Under the pieces are notes generated by a model. The model worked only from the letters and a program-made list of their open reading frames with translations. It was not told the DNA's origin and did no database searches. The translations under genes and the position numbers were made by a program. A stretch of 64,000 bases of DNA, taken from NCBI RefSeq assembly GCF_011761235.1, contig NZ_JAAOYW010000002.1, forward strand, positions 62,001-126,000. The letters run 5' to 3'. The DNA comes from Frigoribacterium faeni. Its GTDB lineage: Bacteria; Actinomycetota; Actinomycetes; Actinomycetales; Microbacteriaceae. Shown here in pieces: positions 57,768-64,000 of this stretch (the stretch's first letter is position 1; each line of letters begins with the position of its first letter).

Positions 57768-58409
57768 ATGGTCCCCGAGCACCCGCGCCTCCCCGGCAGC
57801 GCCTCCGGCAGCGCCCCCGACACCACGACGGACGACGTGCTGGCGGCCGTCGGCCCGCGACTGCGCGCCCTGCGGGCGACGAGCGGCCGCACCCTCGCCC
57901 AGCTCGCCGAGGCGACGGGCATCTCGGTGAGCACCCTCTCGCGGCTCGAGTCGGGGCAGCGCCGCCCCGCCCTCGAGCTGCTGCTGCCGCTCGCCCGGGT
58001 GCACGGCGTGCCCCTCGACGAGCTCGTCGGCGCCCCCGAGACGGGCGACCCGCGCATCCACCTGCGACCCGTGACGATGCACGGCCAGACGATTCTGCCG
58101 CTGTCGCGCGGAGGCGGCGGGCTGCAGGCGTTCAAGCACGTCATCGAGGCGGACGTGCCCTCGGGCGAGCCCGACCCCCGGGTGCACGAGGGGTACGAGT
58201 GGCTCTACGTGCTGCGCGGACGGCTGCGGCTCGTGCTCGGCGAGCACGACCTCGTGCTGCCCGCGGGCGAGGCCGCCGAGTTCGACACGCGCACGCCGCA
58301 CTGGTTCGGGCGCGTGGGCCCGGGGGCCGTCGAGTTCCTCAGCCTGTTCGGCCGCCAGGGCGAGCGGATGCACGTGCGGGCGGCCCCGCCCGGGCGCCTC
58401 GGGGCCTGA
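57768..58409 (+). CDS. XRE-family regulator with C-terminal cupin sensor
   Basis: 213 residues. The helix-turn-helix (GRTLAQLAEATGISVSTLSRLESGQRRPALELLLPLARVHGVPLDELVG) spans residues about 42-90. A cupin domain follows (HEGYEWLYVLRGRLRLVLGEHDLVLPAGEAAEFDTRTPHWFG), with the His and Glu residues expected of a metal- or ligand-binding cupin. It probably controls the divergent oxidoreductase/methyltransferase pair. CAAGAT 7 nt before the ATG and no Shine-Dalgarno sequence suggest a leaderless mRNA. The ligand is unknown. Confidence 0.9.
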   Translation: MVPEHPRLPGSASGSAPDTTTDDVLAAVGPRLRALRATSGRTLAQLAEATGISVSTLSRLESGQRRPALELLLPLARVHGVPLDELVGAPETGDPRIHLRPVTMHGQTILPLSRGGGGLQAFKHVIEADVPSGEPDPRVHEGYEWLYVLRGRLRLVLGEHDLVLPAGEAAEFDTRTPHWFGRVGPGAVEFLSLFGRQGERMHVRAAPPGRLGA

Positions 58410-58457
58410 GGGCTGCGCCGCCCGGCCTACTTGGCCTGCCCGGGCGCTGTCGTCCGT

Positions 58458-58527
58458 CGAGGGCGGGTCTTCTGGTTCGAGGGCGGGTCGCGACGGACCC
58501 GCCCTCGGCCCGGAAGACCCGCCCTCG
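58458..58527. repeat. Intergenic inverted repeat, GAGGGCGGGT family, copy 1
   Basis: Two 32-nt arms (58458-58489 and 58496-58527) around a 6-nt loop, with three mismatches. Each arm itself contains CGAGGGCGGGT twice, separated by a TCTTC-GG spacer. Copy 2 is at 62530-62599. Confidence 0.85.
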
Positions 58528-58561
58528 GGCTCGGGTTCCGGCTCGGGCACGGACGAGCACG

Positions 58562-58605
58562 CGAGGAGGCGGCGGGCGCGACCCGAGGAGGCGGCGGGCG
58601 CGACC
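58562..58605. repeat. 22-bp tandem duplication containing the CGAGGAGGCG motif
   Basis: Two identical 22-bp units (58562-58583 and 58584-58605), each starting with CGAGGAGGCG, followed by a partial third unit. Confidence 0.85.
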
Positions 58606-58749
58606 TGAGGAGGAGCGAGGTTCATCCCCGAGGCGGGTCGCGGTCATCCCTGGGCAGGCAGCGGCGGGCCCGGGCGCCTTCGTACGCTCGGGGTCCGGAC
58701 GTCCGACGTCCCCGAGCGGGCCCCGCCCGCGCGATCCAGGAGACCCTCC

Positions 58750-59976
58750 ATGACCTCACGCCCCACCGCGCCCGGCGCGCCGTCCGCGGCGCCCGCGCGT
58801 CCCGCGCCCCGGCGACGCCTGCGCACGACCCGCCGCCTCGCCGCCGTCACGGCCACGGCCGCCGTCGCCCTCACCGCCCTCGCGGGCTGCTCCCTCGAGT
58901 CGCCGGAGCCCCTCGTCGTCGGCTTCACGGCCACCTCGGCCGAGCCTCGCCCGTCCCTCGGCGCCGGCGCGGCCGACGCCGTCTCGGCGCACGCCCTCGC
59001 CGCCCACCAGCCCGCCGAGGGCAGCGTCGACGTCGTGGTGCAGGGCACCCCGTCGTCGACGGCCCACGACCTCACCCCGATGCTCACGGCCGACCGGGTG
59101 CAGCAGGTGCCGGACAAGCGGGAGGCGGCGGTCGCCGACGCCCTCGACGGTCTCGACGCCGACGTGGCCGGGCTCACCGCGGGCGGCGAGGGGCTCGACC
59201 TGCTGTCGGTGCTCGCCTCCGCGGCGGCGCTGCACGACGGCGGCTCGGTCGTCGTCGTGTCGAGCGGTGTGCAGACCGCCGACCCGCTCGACCTGCGTCA
59301 GCTCGGCTGGTCGTTCGACCCGGCCGCGGTCGCCTCGACGCTCGCCGACCAGGGCGCGCTGCCCGACCTCTCGGGCCACGACGTCACCTTCGTCGGGCTC
59401 GGCCGCACCGCCGGCACGCAGCCCGCGCCGTCGATCTCGTCGACGACACGGCTGACCGAGCTCTGGCTCGCGATCTGCGACGCGGCCGGCGCGACCAGCT
59501 GCACCGACGGAGGAGCGGGCGCCTCCGCGGAGGCGCCCGCCGCGTCCTCGGCCGTCCCGGTCGTGCCCGTGACGAGCGACGCCACGCCGTGCACGGCCCC
59601 GCTCGTGCTGTCGGCCGCCGTGCTCTTCGGCGGCGACTCGGCCGCCCTCGGGTCGTCGGCGGACGCCGCGCTGCAGGGCGTCGCCGACGAGCTCGGCCGC
59701 TGCCCCGCCGGTGTCGCGGCCGACGTCACCGGCCACGCGGCCGACACCCGGGCCGGCGTGGTCGACGGCGAGCAGCTCAGCCTCGAGCGGGCCCAGGCCG
59801 TGCACGACGCCCTCGTCGCCCTCGGCGTCCCGGCCGGCGCCCTCGGCGAGGTCGCCGGCCGCGGCGACGCCGACCCCGTCGTCGACGACCTGCCCGGCGG
59901 CGTCTTCGACGAGCAGCTCGCGGCGCAGAACCGCCGCGTCGAGATCACCTTCCGCAGTGAGGACACCGCGTCATGA
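58750..59976 (+). CDS. Lipoprotein with C-terminal OmpA-type domain
   Basis: 408 residues. A long basic signal region (APRRRLRTTRRLAAVTATAA) ends in lipobox LAGC, so the protein is anchored outside the membrane. The middle (about 60-240) has a von Willebrand/integrin-like alternating pattern (GGSVVVVSSGVQTADPLDLRQLGW). The C-terminal OmpA-type peptidoglycan-binding domain runs from LVLSAAVLFGGDSAALGSSADAALQGVADELG to the typical NRRVEITF. In a Gram-positive it would bind the cell wall rather than an outer membrane. AGGAG is 7 nt before the ATG. The stop overlaps the next gene (ATGA). Role unknown. Confidence 0.82.
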   Translation: MTSRPTAPGAPSAAPARPAPRRRLRTTRRLAAVTATAAVALTALAGCSLESPEPLVVGFTATSAEPRPSLGAGAADAVSAHALAAHQPAEGSVDVVVQGTPSSTAHDLTPMLTADRVQQVPDKREAAVADALDGLDADVAGLTAGGEGLDLLSVLASAAALHDGGSVVVVSSGVQTADPLDLRQLGWSFDPAAVASTLADQGALPDLSGHDVTFVGLGRTAGTQPAPSISSTTRLTELWLAICDAAGATSCTDGGAGASAEAPAASSAVPVVPVTSDATPCTAPLVLSAAVLFGGDSAALGSSADAALQGVADELGRCPAGVAADVTGHAADTRAGVVDGEQLSLERAQAVHDALVALGVPAGALGEVAGRGDADPVVDDLPGGVFDEQLAAQNRRVEITFRSEDTAS

Positions 59977-61673
59977 CCGACACCCGCCCCGAGCTCCGAC
60001 CCGACTTCCGCCCCGAGGCCCGTTCCGCCGCCACCGCTGCCGACGCGCAGGACACGGAGCGCCTGCCGGGCTGGCCGGGAGGCCCGTCCCGCACCGCCGC
60101 CGACGCGCAGGACACGGAGCGCCTGCCGGGCTGGCCGGGAGGCCCGTCCCGCACCGCCGCCGACGCGCAGGACACCGAGCGCCTGCCGGGCTGGCCGGAC
60201 GCCCGCGCGACCGATCGGCTCGACGCCCTCGACCACCCCGGCCGCCTCGACGCCGGCCGGGCGCTCGACCCGACCCTGCCGCAGGTGTTCCCGAGGTCGC
60301 TCGTCGCCCCGGAGCCGAGCGCGCCCGCCGTGCCCGCGCAGCCGGGCGCGCCCGGGGCGCCCTCGCCGGCCGCCCCCGTGGCCGACCAGGGGACCGCCGC
60401 CCCTGCCGAGCGTGCGCCTGCGCCAGTTCCCGGGTCGCTGCCCGCGCCCCGCCCGGCCGGCACGGCCCCGCGGGCGCGTGCCGTCGAGTCGCTGCCGGCC
60501 GGCGACCTCGCCCTCTCTCTCGTGGGCCTCGGCCCGGTCCCCGCGCGGCACGTCGCCGTGGCCCCGCGGCTGCACGACGAGCGGCTGCGCGCCGACCTGC
60601 CCGAGGGGGTCGACGAGCACACCCCGCTGGAGGCGGCCCTGCGCCTGCGCACCGAGGTCGCCGCCGAGAGGTGGCTGGCCCGCCGCACGCGGCAGGCGCT
60701 CGACCCCGCGGCGCGGCGCCTCACCGCGCTCTCGGCCCGGCACCGCGAGGTGCTGCGGCGGCTCGAGCGGTCCGGCGACGAGCCGATCCTCGACACGACG
60801 GGCCGCACCGTGACCCGCGACGAGGCCAGGGCGACCGCGGACCGTCTCTCGGTCGCGATCGAGGAGTCGCTCGACTCGGGCTCCGAGCAGCACCGCACCG
60901 AGTCGCCGGCCCGCAAGCGCCTCCTGCTGTTCTTCGTGCTCGCCGACTTCGCCCTCTTCGCCTACTTCATGTCGCGGGTGCTCAACGTCGACGTCTTCAT
61001 GCCGGCGACCGACCCGATCGCGTTCACGACGTCGATCGTCTTCGCGCTGCTGTTCACCCTCGGCGTCGCCTACGCGCTGCACCACTTCGGCCACGCGCAC
61101 CGGGCGCACAAGGACTCCTCGGGCGAGGTCGTGGTGCCCGAGGGAGCCGTGCAGCTGAGGCTGCAGCTCGTCTTCGTGCACGTCCTCACGGTGCTGCCCG
61201 GCATCCTGATCGGCGTCCGCATCGTCGACGACGCGCTCGTCTCGGGGGCTCCGCTGCCGCTTGCGCTGCTGCTCGGCGTCGCCATCGGCGTGGTGATGGC
61301 CGGGATCGGGCACCTGATCTACCGCACGGAGCTGCGCGACGGCACGAGCGCGACCGACCGCCTCCTGCACCTCGGCCGGCACCTGCGCAGGGCGCACCGT
61401 CGCGAGGCCGTGCTGCACCGCGAGCTCGACCGGATCGAGCGACGGGCCCTCGTGCTGTCGGCCCGCGCCGAGCGGGCGGCCGCCCGCATCGAGCAGAGCG
61501 GCGACCGGCGGGCCAACCGCGGCCCGGCCACGCGCACCCTGCGGTACACGAGGTCGCTGGCCGGCACGGTGCACGTCGGTGCCGCCCTGCCTCAGGTGCG
61601 TCCGGCCCGGAGCGGGCTCGACGAGGCGCTGCGCCAGATCCGCGACCCCCGCGTCGCGGACCTCGGCGACTGA
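59973..61673 (+). CDS. Four-helix membrane protein with N-terminal tandem repeats, unknown function
   Basis: 566 residues. Residues about 20-77 hold nearly three copies of a 20-residue repeat containing DTERLPGWPGGP, followed by a Pro/Ala-rich linker to about 165. Next is a helical region (EAALRLRTEVAAERWLARRT, LTALSARHREVLRRLERSG). Four membrane segments follow: LLLFFVLADFALFAYFMSR, SIVFALLFTLGVAYALHHF, LVFVHVLTVLPGILIGVRI and LALLLGVAIGVVMAGIGHLI. Last is a basic, coiled-coil C-terminus (RREAVLHRELDRIERRALVL). No known domain is recognised. It is translationally coupled to the OmpA-type lipoprotein, so the two probably form an envelope complex. Confidence 0.8.
   Translation: MTDTRPELRPDFRPEARSAATAADAQDTERLPGWPGGPSRTAADAQDTERLPGWPGGPSRTAADAQDTERLPGWPDARATDRLDALDHPGRLDAGRALDPTLPQVFPRSLVAPEPSAPAVPAQPGAPGAPSPAAPVADQGTAAPAERAPAPVPGSLPAPRPAGTAPRARAVESLPAGDLALSLVGLGPVPARHVAVAPRLHDERLRADLPEGVDEHTPLEAALRLRTEVAAERWLARRTRQALDPAARRLTALSARHREVLRRLERSGDEPILDTTGRTVTRDEARATADRLSVAIEESLDSGSEQHRTESPARKRLLLFFVLADFALFAYFMSRVLNVDVFMPATDPIAFTTSIVFALLFTLGVAYALHHFGHAHRAHKDSSGEVVVPEGAVQLRLQLVFVHVLTVLPGILIGVRIVDDALVSGAPLPLALLLGVAIGVVMAGIGHLIYRTELRDGTSATDRLLHLGRHLRRAHRREAVLHRELDRIERRALVLSARAERAAARIEQSGDRRANRGPATRTLRYTRSLAGTVHVGAALPQVRPARSGLDEALRQIRDPRVADLGD
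60033..60199. repeat. 60-bp in-frame tandem repeat, 2.8 copies
   Basis: The unit recurs with an exact 60-bp period. Copies differ at only a few positions (for example 60038/60098 and 60116/60176). It encodes the 20-residue TERLPGWPGG repeat of the membrane protein. Confidence 0.95.
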
Positions 61674-61738
61674 GCGACCCGCGCCCCGCGCGCGGCGCCG
61701 TGCGCCCGGGACCCCGCGTCAGGACCTGACGGAAATGA

Positions 61739-61772
61739 GACGTCCTGGACCGGGGCCCCGGGCCACGACGTC
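61739..61772. terminator. 34-bp imperfect palindrome
   Basis: GACGTC at both ends and a CCGGGGCCCCGG centre. 15 of 17 base pairs match. It follows the membrane-protein gene by 66 bp and probably ends its transcript. Confidence 0.55.
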
Positions 61773-61874
61773 CCAGAACCGCCACGACGGCCCGGCACCG
61801 GGCGCGCGCGAGCGCGTCCCGCGCGGAGAGGTCCCCAGTCCCGCCCTCGACGTCGCCCGGCCAGCACACGGTGA

Positions 61875-61897
61875 TGAGACGTCGTCGGTGAGACGTC
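61875..61897. repeat. Direct repeat TGAGACGTC
   Basis: Two copies start 14 bp apart (61875 and 61889); a third copy is at 61736. The second lies in a GGTGA...TCACC inverted repeat. GACGTC cores are palindromic, so a regulator-binding site is possible. Confidence 0.4.
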
Positions 61898-62037
61898 ACC
61901 TGTGCGGCGTGCGGGGCGTGCATCATGCAGGGATGGCGCTGCCCTCGCGCCGACAGGGGCCGGGATGACCGCCGGCCACGGCTCGTGCTCGCTCCGGGAG
62001 GCGTCTACCGACTCTCCGCGCGCGGTGGTGCCGTGTC

Positions 62038-62502
62038 TCAGGTCAGCAGGTCCGCCTCCCAGTTGGTGCGCTGGATCTCGACGTCGAGCTCGCGCAGCTC
62101 ACGGGCCGTGTCGTCGGCCCGGCGCCGCAGCTCGGAGACGGGCAGCGCGGCGAACTGGCGCAGCTCGCTGCGCAGCTGCCGGAACCCGCTCCCGGCGCCC
62201 TGGGCGGCGTCGGCCGCCCCGGCGAGCAGGGAGTGCCTGGCCCGCAGCGTCTCGCGGCGGGCCAGCGCGGCGGTCATCGTGCGTCCGTCGGCGAGCAGCA
62301 CGGAGGCGTTGGTCAGGTTGACGGCGACGACCAGCTCCTCGAGGCGGTCGAGCGACTGCGACACCTCGTCGACGAGGGCGGCGGCGTCCTCCGCGGGCTC
62401 CTCGCCCTCCTGGTAGCGGGCGTTCTGGCGGATCCGCTCCTGCGCCTGCGCGACACGACGCTGCAGGTCGGCTCGGGTCATGAGGGCCTCGGCGAGCTTC
62501 AT
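62038..62502 (-). CDS. DIP1984-family protein
   Basis: 154 residues, almost wholly helical: MKLAEALMTRADLQRRVAQAQERI, VSQSLDRLEELVVAVNLTNASVLLADGRTMTAALARRE and the long C-terminal helix SELRRRADDTARELRELDVEIQRTNWEADL. This is the DIP1984 (septicolysin-like) family of small cytosolic actinobacterial proteins with no proven function. ATG 62502 has CAGGAT 6 nt upstream. It is divergent from the DUF427 gene with an inverted repeat between them. Confidence 0.85.
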   Translation of the reverse strand: MKLAEALMTRADLQRRVAQAQERIRQNARYQEGEEPAEDAAALVDEVSQSLDRLEELVVAVNLTNASVLLADGRTMTAALARRETLRARHSLLAGAADAAQGAGSGFRQLRSELRQFAALPVSELRRRADDTARELRELDVEIQRTNWEADLLT

Positions 62503-62529
62503 GGGCCCATCCTGCCAGCCCGGTCGGCT

Positions 62530-62599
62530 CGAGGGCGGGTGTTCCGGGCCGAGGGCGGGTGCCGGCGGACCCGCCCTCGGCCCGGAACACCCGCCGTCG
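62530..62599. repeat. Intergenic inverted repeat, GAGGGCGGGT family, copy 2
   Basis: Arms of 31 nt (62530-62560 and 62569-62599) with one mismatch and an 8-nt loop. The same CGAGGGCGGGT-TTCCGGGCC-GAGGGCGGGT plan as copy 1. It lies between two divergent gene starts, so it is not a terminator here. Confidence 0.85.
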
Positions 62600-62677
62600 A
62601 CGCAGGCGGCACGCGGCTGAGAGCGAAGGAGGCGGCGGCACGGCCGCCCGCCCAGCCACCGGGAGCAGGATGTCGCC

Positions 62678-63172
62678 ATGAGAGCGAAGCGCACCGAGCC
62701 CGGGCCCGGCCAGGAATCCGTCTGGGACTACCCGCGTCCGCCCCGCGTCGAGGCGCGGTCCGAGCGCATCGTCGTGCGGCTCGGGGGCGAGGTCGTCGCG
62801 GACACGACGAACGCCTTCCGCGTCCTCGAGACGAGCCACCCGCCGGTCTGGTACCTGCCGCGCGACGCCTTCGTCGAGGGCGCGCTCGCGCCCGGCGAGG
62901 GCCGCAGCATGTGCGAGTTCAAGGGGACCGCCCGCTACGTGGACGTGCGGGGCGGCGGGACCACCGCCTCCTCGGCCGGCTGGACCTACCCGAGCCCGTG
63001 GCCCGGCTACGAGGTGCTCGCCGACCACGTCGCGCTGTACCCGAGCCGGATGGACTCGTGCGAGGTCGACGGCGAGGTCGTGCAGGCCCAGGACGGCGAC
63101 TTCTACGGCGGCTGGATCACGTCGACGGTGGTCGGCCCGTTCAAGGGCGCCCCCGGCACGCTGGGCTGGTAG
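62678..63172 (+). CDS. DUF427 domain protein
   Basis: 164 residues. DUF427 pattern: ESVWDYPRPPRVEARSERIVVRLGGEVVADT, RVLETSHPPVWYLPRDAF, the Cys-containing CEFKGTARYVDV and the C-terminal WTYPSPWPGYEVLADHVALYPSRMDSCEVDG. DUF427 proteins are small cytosolic beta-barrel-like proteins of unknown function, widespread in actinobacteria. AGGATG stands 6 nt before the ATG and may serve as ribosome site or as part of a -10. No operon partner. Confidence 0.9.
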   Translation: MRAKRTEPGPGQESVWDYPRPPRVEARSERIVVRLGGEVVADTTNAFRVLETSHPPVWYLPRDAFVEGALAPGEGRSMCEFKGTARYVDVRGGGTTASSAGWTYPSPWPGYEVLADHVALYPSRMDSCEVDGEVVQAQDGDFYGGWITSTVVGPFKGAPGTLGW

Positions 63173-63232
63173 CCAGCGACGCCGCGGGGCCGCCGGCAGC
63201 GCGGCGACGCCGCCGACCCGCGGTGCGCGCGG

Positions 63233-63829
63233 CTACGACGCCGGGCTGGCCGTCAGCGCGGCGACGACGGTCTCGGCGTCGTCCCACCACCTCGTGTAGT
63301 GGTCGGGATCGGCGTTGACCTGCACGGCGTGGGCGGCCTGGGTGGGGGTCAGCTCCTTCCAGCCCGGGATGCGCACGAGCTTCGTGAAGAAGCTCGTCGC
63401 GGCCGTGTACGGGTCCATGCGCTGCTCGTAGGTGCCCCACTGGCCGTTGTCGCGCTGTTGGAACAGCCCGCGGCTGTCGGGCCCGACCTCGTCGCCGTGG
63501 TCGATGTTGCGCAGGCTCGACTCGCCCATCGCCGTCATGACGCCGATGGCCTGGGTGTGCGTGCCGATGCCCTGCGCCTTCGCCGCCTCCATGATCCAGG
63601 CGGCGTTGACCAGCCGGTCCTGGCAGTAGCCGGCGACGGGGCCGGCCGGCACGCTGATCGTGCCGACCACGACGGGCTCGACGTCGGGGCAGGTGACGCC
63701 GACCGCGACCGGCTCGGAGGGCTCGTCGGGCGTGCCGGCGAGCGAGGTCACGACCATGACGAGCGCCACGACGAGGGCGACGACGCCGCCGCAGAAGACG
63801 ACGGAGGCGGCGATCACGAGACGGCGCAC
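63233..63829 (-). CDS. Exported lysozyme-like (transglycosylase-type) protein
   Basis: 198 residues. One N-terminal membrane segment or uncleaved signal (VIAASVVFCGGVVALVVALVMVV), then an outside domain: GYCQDRLVNAAWIMEAAKAQGI, QAIGVMTAMGESSLRNIDHGDEVGPDSRGLFQQR, DPYTAATSFFTKLVRIPGWKEL. The Glu of AMGESSL is placed like the catalytic Glu of lysozyme-like transglycosylases, and GLFQQR is the usual following motif. It probably cuts peptidoglycan or binds it. GTG 63829 has GGGAG 7 nt upstream. It stands alone. Confidence 0.75.
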   Translation of the reverse strand: MRRLVIAASVVFCGGVVALVVALVMVVTSLAGTPDEPSEPVAVGVTCPDVEPVVVGTISVPAGPVAGYCQDRLVNAAWIMEAAKAQGIGTHTQAIGVMTAMGESSLRNIDHGDEVGPDSRGLFQQRDNGQWGTYEQRMDPYTAATSFFTKLVRIPGWKELTPTQAAHAVQVNADPDHYTRWWDDAETVVAALTASPAS

Positions 63830-63929
63830 GGCGGGCTCCCGGGGCGGTGACGAGGTCGGACGAGTCAGGACCCGACCGAGGATAGGGGCTCGCCCTGGAC
63901 GGACCCGGGAGGCCTGCCGAGGAGGCGGC

Positions 63930-64000
63930 CTAGACGAACTCGGACCGGTCGGCCAGGTAGGCGCGCAGCTCCCGCAGCTCGTCGGCGCCCTGCCCCCAGC
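63930..64000 (-). CDS. C-terminal fragment of an unidentified gene (runs off right edge)
   Basis: Only about 23 codons are visible, ending WGQGADELRELRAYL and then DRSEFV before the TAG at 63930-63932. The codon pattern fits the strand of the neighbouring lysozyme-like gene, but too little is present to name a family. A CGAGGAGGCG motif lies just past the stop (63918-63927). Confidence 0.4.
   Translation of the reverse strand, partial: WGQGADELRELRAYLADRSEFV

Larger units (their letters stand above)
58410..58749. other. 340-bp intergenic region, no gene
   Basis: It contains the inverted repeat at 58458-58527, a tandem 22-bp repeat at 58562-58605, and finally the ribosome site CCAGGAGA before ATG 58750. 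I see no credible coding frame in it. Confidence 0.7.
61674..62037. other. 364-bp intergenic region, no gene
   Basis: Between convergent genes. It has a 34-bp imperfect palindrome (61739-61772), three TGAGACGTC words (61736, 61875, 61889) and no frame with convincing coding character. Confidence 0.65.

Noticed and set aside
60033-60199. Regular repeat spacing as a CRISPR array
   Set aside because: Units are directly adjacent with no unique spacers and are in frame within a clear coding sequence; no cas genes are nearby.
58750-61673. OmpA lipoprotein plus membrane protein as a Zorya or Mot-type stator system
   Set aside because: The lipoprotein has no MotB-type transmembrane proton-channel helix, the membrane protein lacks a MotA/ExbB signature, and no ZorC/ZorD-like gene follows.

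Overview
The window is very G+C-rich (roughly 73% by eye) and reads as the chromosome of a Gram-positive actinobacterium, most likely Microbacteriaceae. The reasons are codon use dominated by G/C third positions, many GTG starts, ATGA/GTGA gene overlaps, Sec/lipobox signals without outer-membrane genes, and families typical of that group (DIP1984, DUF3375/DUF4194, RecQ fused to a phosphoribosyltransferase, SWIM-SNF2 helicase). Genus cannot be fixed by eye. I saw no rRNA, tRNA, CRISPR array, transposase or phage module. Both ends cut through a gene.

Layout. 1-7.3 kb: a tricarboxylate-type uptake and CoA-thioester module, with a 2-hydroxyacid dehydrogenase, an RraA-fold aldolase/decarboxylase and an IclR regulator on the minus strand, divergent from tctCBA, a class III CoA-transferase and a small citrate-synthase-like lyase. 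7.4-13.5 kb: jetABC of a Wadjet-type SMC system, without jetD. 13.7-24.0 kb: a CUT2 sugar operon (DUF5107-TPR protein, binding protein, ATPase, permease, zinc dehydrogenase, DUF4380 protein) with a divergent AraC regulator. 24-28 kb: a nuclease/RNase H-like/helicase fusion that seems to start on ATC, and an orphan Vsr endonuclease. 28-35.4 kb: small membrane proteins, a DEAD-box RNA helicase, a ThrE-type exporter, a DUF1851 protein and a PRISE-type reductase.

35.4-48 kb: a SWIM-SNF2 helicase, a beta-phosphoglucomutase/GH65 phosphorylase pair, a sulfite-oxidase-like molybdoenzyme, a RecQ-PRTase fusion and a DoxX protein. 47.9-55.1 kb: a TetR regulator, a palindromic operator and a four-gene galactoside operon (binding protein, two permeases, GH2 beta-galactosidase). 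55.2-58.4 kb: a DoxX-like protein, a methyltransferase/thioredoxin-reductase-like pair and its divergent XRE-cupin regulator. 58.7-61.7 kb: an OmpA-domain lipoprotein overlapping a repeat-containing four-helix membrane protein of unknown role. 62-64 kb: DIP1984 and DUF427 proteins, a lysozyme-like protein and a gene fragment.

DNA-level signals stand out against this background. A 10-mer, CGAGGAGGCG, occurs at least 27 times on both strands and in several reading frames. Two families of long intergenic inverted repeats occur in two copies each. Many genes have a TANNNT hexamer 6-7 nt before the ATG, the arrangement expected of leaderless mRNAs. Several proteins carry in-frame tandem repeats of 15 or 60 bp.
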